A stretch of 64,000 nucleotides of DNA from Marinobacter nauticus (GTDB lineage Bacteria > Pseudomonadota > Gammaproteobacteria > Enterobacterales > Shewanellaceae), in assembly GCF_019801015.1 (NCBI RefSeq), contig NZ_JAHVJZ010000005.1, positions 62,001 through 126,000 on the forward strand, written 5' to 3'. Positions 59,769 through 64,000 of this stretch are shown piece after piece. A program made the translations under genes and the position numbers. Position 1 is the stretch's first letter. The number at the start of each line of letters is the position of its first letter. Below the pieces are notes generated by a model. It saw only the letters and a program-made list of their open reading frames with translations, ran no database searches and was not told where the DNA came from.

Positions 59769-60197
59769 TTAGATATCCAGAACCTGAGGCTGCTGTGCAG
59801 CATGCTTGTGCTCGGCACCAGCGTACACTTTCAGCTTACGGAACATGGCGCGACCCAGAGGACCTTTCGGCAGCATGCCCTTAACCGCCTTCTCGATGAT
59901 CATTTCAGGCTTACGAGCCTGCAGATCGGAGAAGTTGATCTCTTTGATACCACCCGGGTAACCGGAGTGACGGTAGTACATCTTGGCAGAAGCCTTGTTA
60001 CCGGTCACGGTTACTTTCTCAGCGTTGATGATAACGATGTAGTCACCGGTATCAACGTGAGGAGTGTACTCAGGCTTGTGCTTGCCGCGCAGACGGCGAG
60101 CTACTTCGGTAGCCAGGCGACCCAGGGTCTTGCCCTCGGCATCGATGATAAACCAGTCGCGTTGTACGGACTCTGGCTTAGCAGTAAAAGTTTTCAT
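59769..60197 (-). CDS. rplM: 50S ribosomal protein L13
   Basis: A 142-residue protein matching L13: [35 protein letters not shown] and the region [20 protein letters not shown]. First gene of rplM-rpsI. Its leader of about 140 bases contains a terminator-like hairpin and a promoter with a GC-rich discriminator. Confidence 0.98.
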   Translation of the reverse strand: MKTFTAKPESVQRDWFIIDAEGKTLGRLATEVARRLRGKHKPEYTPHVDTGDYIVIINAEKVTVTGNKASAKMYYRHSGYPGGIKEINFSDLQARKPEMIIEKAVKGMLPKGPLGRAMFRKLKVYAGAEHKHAAQQPQVLDI

Positions 60198-60230
60198 TAG
60201 ACTAAAAACCCAATCTTAGCTGTTACAAAA

Positions 60231-60255
60231 GCGCCCTGTCGGGGTCGACAGTGCG
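60231..60255 (-). promoter_or_regulatory. Terminator-like hairpin in rplM leader
   Basis: On the minus strand, CTGTCG and CGACAG (with further pairing GCAC/GGGC-type ends) are followed by GCGCTTTTGT. It begins about 34 bases upstream of the rplM start. L13 is known to repress rplM-rpsI in E. coli through its leader; whether this hairpin is the target is inference. Confidence 0.5.
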
Positions 60256-60346
60256 ACCTCTCCTGGCCTCCCACCCGTCCCTTCGAACGCGTCAAGACCT
60301 TGGTTTTGGTGACCAAACGATCACCTGTAACGTGGGCAGGGCGCGA

Positions 60347-60352
60347 ATTATA
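60347..60352 (-). promoter_or_regulatory. -10 element of rplM-rpsI promoter
   Basis: A perfect TATAAT is followed by TCGCGCCC, GC-rich as in stringently controlled ribosomal promoters. No good -35 is visible at 17 bases (GTGATT). Confidence 0.5.
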
Positions 60353-60402
60353 GAGCAGGGCGATGCAAAAATCACCTGATTTTTTGCCCGCTGTCTGTCG
60401 AT

Positions 60403-61515
60403 TCAGGGCAGGTGGGGCCGGGCCAGGTATTCGTGGCTCTGCATCTCAGTGAGGCGGCTCAGGCAGCGTTTGAACTCAAAGCTGACCAAACCGTCGGTGT
60501 AGAGATCGGGCAGAGCCACGTCGGCGGAGAGAATAAGCTTCACTCCCCGCTCGTAGAACTCGTCGACCATGGCAATAAAGCGGCGAGCCACATCATCACC
60601 GGTGGTCTGTGCTCCCATTTGGGTGACCCCGCTGAGGAGCACGGTATGGTACAGGCGTGCCAGCTCCATGTAATCGCTTTGACTGCGCGGTCCGTCACAT
60701 AACGCCAGAAAATCCAGCAGAACCACACCATCCGCATTGCGTTTCACCGCAATGGCACGGCCCAGCACATCAATACTGCCGCCAGTCTGTCCCGGCTCCG
60801 GCGCCAGCTGGCCAAAGTAGCGCTCCAGGTTCTTATCAGCCTGCTCATCCAGCGGGTAGTGATAGATCTCTGCCTGCTCCAGTGTCCGCAGACGGTAATC
60901 GATGCCGCTGTCGACATTAACCACATCGCAGTTGGCATTGATCAGGGCAATGGCGGGCAGGAAGCGAGCCCGCTGAAGGCCATTGCGGTAAAGCTCGTCC
61001 GGCGGAATGTTGGAGGTGGCCACCAGCACAACGCCACGGGCAAACAGCAGCTCAAACAGGCCGCCAAGCAACATGGCATCGGTGATGTCGGAAACAAAGA
61101 ACTCGTCGAAGCAGATCACCTCGGCTTCACTGGCCAGGATATCCGCTACGGTTATCAGGGGATCCGCCTGCCCTTTCAGCGCGTTCAATTCATCATGGAC
61201 GCGGTGCATAAAGCGGTGAAAGTGGATGCGCATTTTGCGCTCGAGGGGCAGGCCGTCGAAAAAGGTGTCGACCAGGTAGGTTTTACCCCGCCCCACTCCA
61301 CCCCAGAAATAGAGGCCCTGGACCGGCGATGGCTCGCTGCGTCGGCCCAGCAGGGCCATAAATCGTTGTCCCAGGCCGGGGGCTTGGGACTGGCGCGCCA
61401 TCAGGTCGTCGTAAAGCCGCTGCAGATGGGTAACCGCCTGCTCCTGGGCTGCGTCATACTGAAAGTCGTCGCGGGTCAGATCGGCGCGATAACGCGCCAG
61501 AGGAGTCGCACTCAT
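60403..61515 (-). CDS. zapE: ZapE cell-division ATPase (AFG1 family)
   Basis: A 370-residue AAA-type ATPase that binds FtsZ. Walker A is GGVGRGKTYLVD, Walker B CFDEFFVSDITDA, followed by LVATSNIPPDELYRNGLQRARF (shown in part by its first residues VATSNIPPDELYRNGL). The start at 61515 gives MSATPLARYRADL, aligning with E. coli ZapE; a second ATG at 61524 is possible. It is divergent from zapG by 139 bases. Confidence 0.95.
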   Translation of the reverse strand: MSATPLARYRADLTRDDFQYDAAQEQAVTHLQRLYDDLMARQSQAPGLGQRFMALLGRRSEPSPVQGLYFWGGVGRGKTYLVDTFFDGLPLERKMRIHFHRFMHRVHDELNALKGQADPLITVADILASEAEVICFDEFFVSDITDAMLLGGLFELLFARGVVLVATSNIPPDELYRNGLQRARFLPAIALINANCDVVNVDSGIDYRLRTLEQAEIYHYPLDEQADKNLERYFGQLAPEPGQTGGSIDVLGRAIAVKRNADGVVLLDFLALCDGPRSQSDYMELARLYHTVLLSGVTQMGAQTTGDDVARRFIAMVDEFYERGVKLILSADVALPDLYTDGLVSFEFKRCLSRLTEMQSHEYLARPHLP

Positions 61516-61654
61516 ATCATCCATGAAAAGAAAGCTTGGACCTGTTTGTACGGCGCCGCAGTGTATCATGTCACCAGGGGTCAAGGTATATTGACGCCAT
61601 ACTCGGTAAGCGTAACCGCCAGTAGGGCGAGATCTGAGAGGTAAAGGAGAGGCT

Positions 61655-62041
61655 ATGAACTGGGCGTTTGGCATTTTGCTGTTTTTCGCAGGGATGGGCG
61701 TCGGCTACCTGCTGCACTGGCGTATGAAGGGCAAAGAAGATGATCAGCAGCAACTGCGCCGTCAGTTGGAGCAGGCACGCTTCGATCTGGACCAGCAACG
61801 TCAGGAAGTTGCGGATTACTTTGAGCAATCCCGGGAAATGATGGTGCAGCTGAGCCAGAGCATGGATAAGGCCAATCGTTTCTGGAACGAATCTGCCCAA
61901 GGGATGCTTGGCGACGGTCAGGTGATGCCATTGACCCTGAACCAGCCTCCGCTGGACAGTCTGGAAGAGATTCCGCCCAAAGATTACGTTCAGGGTTCCC
62001 ACGGCATCATCGGCGCGAAGGATCGTATCGCCAACGGATAA
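61655..62041 (+). CDS. zapG: Z-ring associated protein ZapG (YhcB)
   Basis: A 128-residue inner-membrane protein with an N-terminal anchor (WAFGILLFFAGMGVGYLLHW) followed by a coiled coil (about 30-75) and a disordered C-terminus, matching DUF1043/YhcB. It links division and envelope growth. AAGGAGAG precedes the start. Confidence 0.94.
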   Translation: MNWAFGILLFFAGMGVGYLLHWRMKGKEDDQQQLRRQLEQARFDLDQQRQEVADYFEQSREMMVQLSQSMDKANRFWNESAQGMLGDGQVMPLTLNQPPLDSLEEIPPKDYVQGSHGIIGAKDRIANG

Positions 62042-62125
62042 TCCCCCCGGCGGGAACTTTCTCCCATCCGGCAGGGTCGCAAAGGTTACTGTGATTCGAC
62101 ATTGATGTCAGGAGATTGATTCAGT

Positions 62126-63493
62126 ATGAAAAAAACCATGACCCTGGTGTCTGCTGCGCTGTTGAGCGTGGGCATGACCGCTGTAACGCTTCCCGCTCAG
62201 GCCGCCTGGCCCAATGCGGTCAACGGTCAGGCGCTCCCCAGCCTGGCCCCTATGGTTGAGGCGGTGGGTCCCGCCGTGGTTTCCGTATCGGTGGAAGGCA
62301 CTCAAGTCGCCCGTCAGGCGATCCCGGAGCCTTTCCGACACTTTTTTGGTCGCGAGCGCGAGCAGGTTCGCCCGTTCCGAGGACTCGGCTCCGGGGTGAT
62401 CATCGATGCCAGTAAAGGCTACGTGATCACCAACCATCACGTTATCGATAACGCCGACAAAATCCTGATCAACCTCAGCGACGGCCGCGAGTTTGAAGCC
62501 AAGCTGATTGGCTCTGACCCCGCCACCGACGTGGCAGTATTGCAGGTTGATGCGGACGACCTCACCGCAGTGAAATTGGCGGACTCCGATTCCCTTCGCG
62601 TGGGTGACTTTACCGTTGCCATCGGCAACCCCTTCGGGCTGGGTCAGACTGTGACCTCCGGCATCGTCAGTGCTCTGGGCCGCAGCGGTCTGGGTAACGG
62701 CGAAAGCCTGGAGAACTTTATCCAGACCGACGCCGCCATCAACAGCGGCAACTCCGGCGGCGCGCTGGTGAACCTCAACGGGGAGCTGATCGGCATCAAC
62801 ACCGCCATCATTGCCCCCAGCGGCGGTAACGTCGGCATCGGCTTCGCCATCCCGGTCAATATGGTTCAGAGCCTGACCGCCCAGATCATCGAGTTTGGTG
62901 AAGTGCGCCGTGGCGTGCTCGGCATCCTTGGCGGCGAGCTGACCAGCGAAACGGCCAAGCTGTTTGGCCTGGAAACCACGCACGGCGCCTACGTCAGTCA
63001 GGTGTTCCCGGACTCCGCTGCCGATGCGGCAGGACTGAAAGCCGGCGACATCATCACCAGCGTTGACGGCAAGAAGATTAAATCCTTCCAGGAACTGCGC
63101 GCTAAGGTCGCCACCAAGGGCGCGGGCGCCACCGTTAAGTTGGGTGTGATCCGCGATGGTGACGAGGAAACCTTTAAGGTCACGCTTAACGAAGCCCCTG
63201 GCGAAAACGTTCAGGCCAGCGTGATTCACCCGGCACTGGAAGGCGCCAAGCTCTCCAGCTATGACCAGGACGGCGTGCGCGGCGTGGTGGTCAGCGAGGT
63301 GGCGGAACGCTCTCCGGCAGCCGCACAGGGTCTGGCTGAAGGCGACGTGATTGTGCAGGTGAATCTGCTCAACCGTGGCCGTACCAAGGTTCGCGATCTG
63401 GGCCAGCTGCGCGAGCTGTTTAAGGATTACCAGGGCGTATTTGCCGCCACCATTCTCCGTGACGGGGTGGCCCGACAGGTGATTCTGCGTTAA
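62126..63493 (+). CDS. degQ: Periplasmic protease/chaperone DegQ
   Basis: A 455-residue HtrA protease with signal peptide (1-26), trypsin-like domain with H105, D135 and S210 (GNSGGALVN), and two PDZ domains (about 260-350 and 370-455). The regulatory LA loop is short, typical of DegQ rather than DegP. It degrades misfolded envelope proteins. It lies between zapG and degS, as in E. coli. Confidence 0.96.
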   Translation: MKKTMTLVSAALLSVGMTAVTLPAQAAWPNAVNGQALPSLAPMVEAVGPAVVSVSVEGTQVARQAIPEPFRHFFGREREQVRPFRGLGSGVIIDASKGYVITNHHVIDNADKILINLSDGREFEAKLIGSDPATDVAVLQVDADDLTAVKLADSDSLRVGDFTVAIGNPFGLGQTVTSGIVSALGRSGLGNGESLENFIQTDAAINSGNSGGALVNLNGELIGINTAIIAPSGGNVGIGFAIPVNMVQSLTAQIIEFGEVRRGVLGILGGELTSETAKLFGLETTHGAYVSQVFPDSAADAAGLKAGDIITSVDGKKIKSFQELRAKVATKGAGATVKLGVIRDGDEETFKVTLNEAPGENVQASVIHPALEGAKLSSYDQDGVRGVVVSEVAERSPAAAQGLAEGDVIVQVNLLNRGRTKVRDLGQLRELFKDYQGVFAATILRDGVARQVILR

Positions 63494-63513
63494 CCGACTC
63501 AGTGATAGGATAA

Positions 63514-63546
63514 GCGGGCGCGTCTTGGACGCGCCCGCTTTTGCTT
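63514..63546 (+). terminator. Terminator after degQ
   Basis: GCGGGCGCGTC/GACGCGCCCGC is followed by TTTTGCTT. Confidence 0.85.
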
Positions 63547-63603
63547 GTCCCGCTTTCGGCGCCACGGTAGCCTTTTAGCTTCAATCTATTGGAATCCAAC
63601 TCC

Positions 63604-64000
63604 ATGACACTCACGGCAATCCTGCGATATCTGCTTAAACCTGTGCTGGCTGGTCTGGCGCTGGCAGTCATCATTGTGCTGCTGACGCCCAGCCTTCGTG
63701 AGCAGATCCCGCGTTTGGGCGGGCCCACCAGTCAGGTAGAGCGCACCAGCTTCTCCCACGCCGTGAGAGAAGCCGCCCCAGCCGTAGTAAACGTTTACTC
63801 TCAGCGACAGCAACGAGGACGAGCGGGCGCTCAGTTGACCCCGCAAGGCCTGGGCAGTGGCATCATCATGCGCAGCGACGGCGTGGTACTGACCAACTAC
63901 CACGTGGTGAGTTCAGCGGATCAGATTTACGTGGCTCTGCAGGATGGCCGTTGGGCCAATGCCGAGATGATCGGTTCCGATCCCTGGACCGATCTGGCGG
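63604..64000 (+). CDS. degS: DegS site-1 protease, N-terminal part, cut by window end
   Basis: The reading frame opens at 63604 (MTLTAILRYLLKPVLAGLAL) and runs off the end. An N-terminal membrane anchor (about 12-29) is followed by FSHAVREAAPAVVNVYS and the catalytic histidine in VLTNYHVVSSA, with the aspartate in SDPWTDLA at the end of the window. DegS starts cleavage of the anti-sigma factor RseA in the envelope stress response. Catalytic serine and PDZ domain are outside the window. Confidence 0.93.
   Translation, partial: MTLTAILRYLLKPVLAGLALAVIIVLLTPSLREQIPRLGGPTSQVERTSFSHAVREAAPAVVNVYSQRQQRGRAGAQLTPQGLGSGIIMRSDGVVLTNYHVVSSADQIYVALQDGRWANAEMIGSDPWTDLA

Overview
The window is a gammaproteobacterial chromosome segment. 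GC is high, gene order follows the Enterobacterales/Alteromonadales backbone, and the mix of NrfA/NarQP, a bc1 complex, an ast operon next to a DUF1338 gene, a TyrA-like Dyp peroxidase and secreted S8 proteases with GlyGly-CTERM-like tails points to a marine facultative anaerobe of the Ferrimonas/Shewanella type. The genus is an inference from gene content. I see no prophage, insertion sequence, CRISPR array, tRNA or rRNA.

Layout. 1-2470: yjjB-yjjP exporter pair and obg. 2643-4464: rpmA-rplU and divergent ispB. 4525-6182: mdh divergent from argR. 6245-10960: TyrA-type Dyp peroxidase and an iron ABC transporter (fbpABC) behind a Fur-box candidate. 11107-12711: glnK-amtB with sigma-54 and NtrC signals. 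12962-17293: a small GlsB-type membrane protein, then nrfA divergent from narQP, with a perfect FNR palindrome between them. 17299-24245: yacL, acuI, slyX, a second-type peptide deformylase, a COG3014 lipoprotein, lpoB, yheV, yheS and a TIGR02444 gene. 24287-26364: a GMC oxidoreductase with a small signal-bearing partner, set into the otherwise conserved yheS-yheT block. 26468-30499: yheT, a DUF3187 protein, yheU, prkB and crp. 30668-35248: astC/argD-astA-astD-DUF1338 arginine/ornithine catabolism. 35560-41206: an uncharacterised helical protein, an S9 peptidase lipoprotein, pabA, an uncharacterised secreted protein and grcA.

41325-54939 is the accessory-looking part. It holds two giant paralogous S8 serine proteases (1790 and about 1656 residues), each beside one of two closely paralogous LysR regulators, with an SDR gene between the modules. 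55424-64000 returns to core genes: sspB-sspA, petABC (bc1), rplM-rpsI, zapE, zapG, degQ and the start of degS.

How the parts fit together. Much of the window serves the choice of respiratory and energy mode. CRP is encoded here, and CRP-like palindromes lie upstream of grcA and between yacL and acuI. NarQP senses nitrate/nitrite next to the ammonifying nitrite reductase NrfA. GlnK-AmtB and ArgR/ast handle nitrogen and arginine. The secreted S8 and S9 peptidases suggest use of external protein, which would supply the amino acids that the ast operon degrades; that last link is inference. The most unusual features are the duplicated LysR-S8 modules with atypical sorting tails, an oxidoreductase pair placed inside a conserved block, an orphan terminator downstream of crp (candidate small RNA), and several hairpins in the leaders of translation genes.
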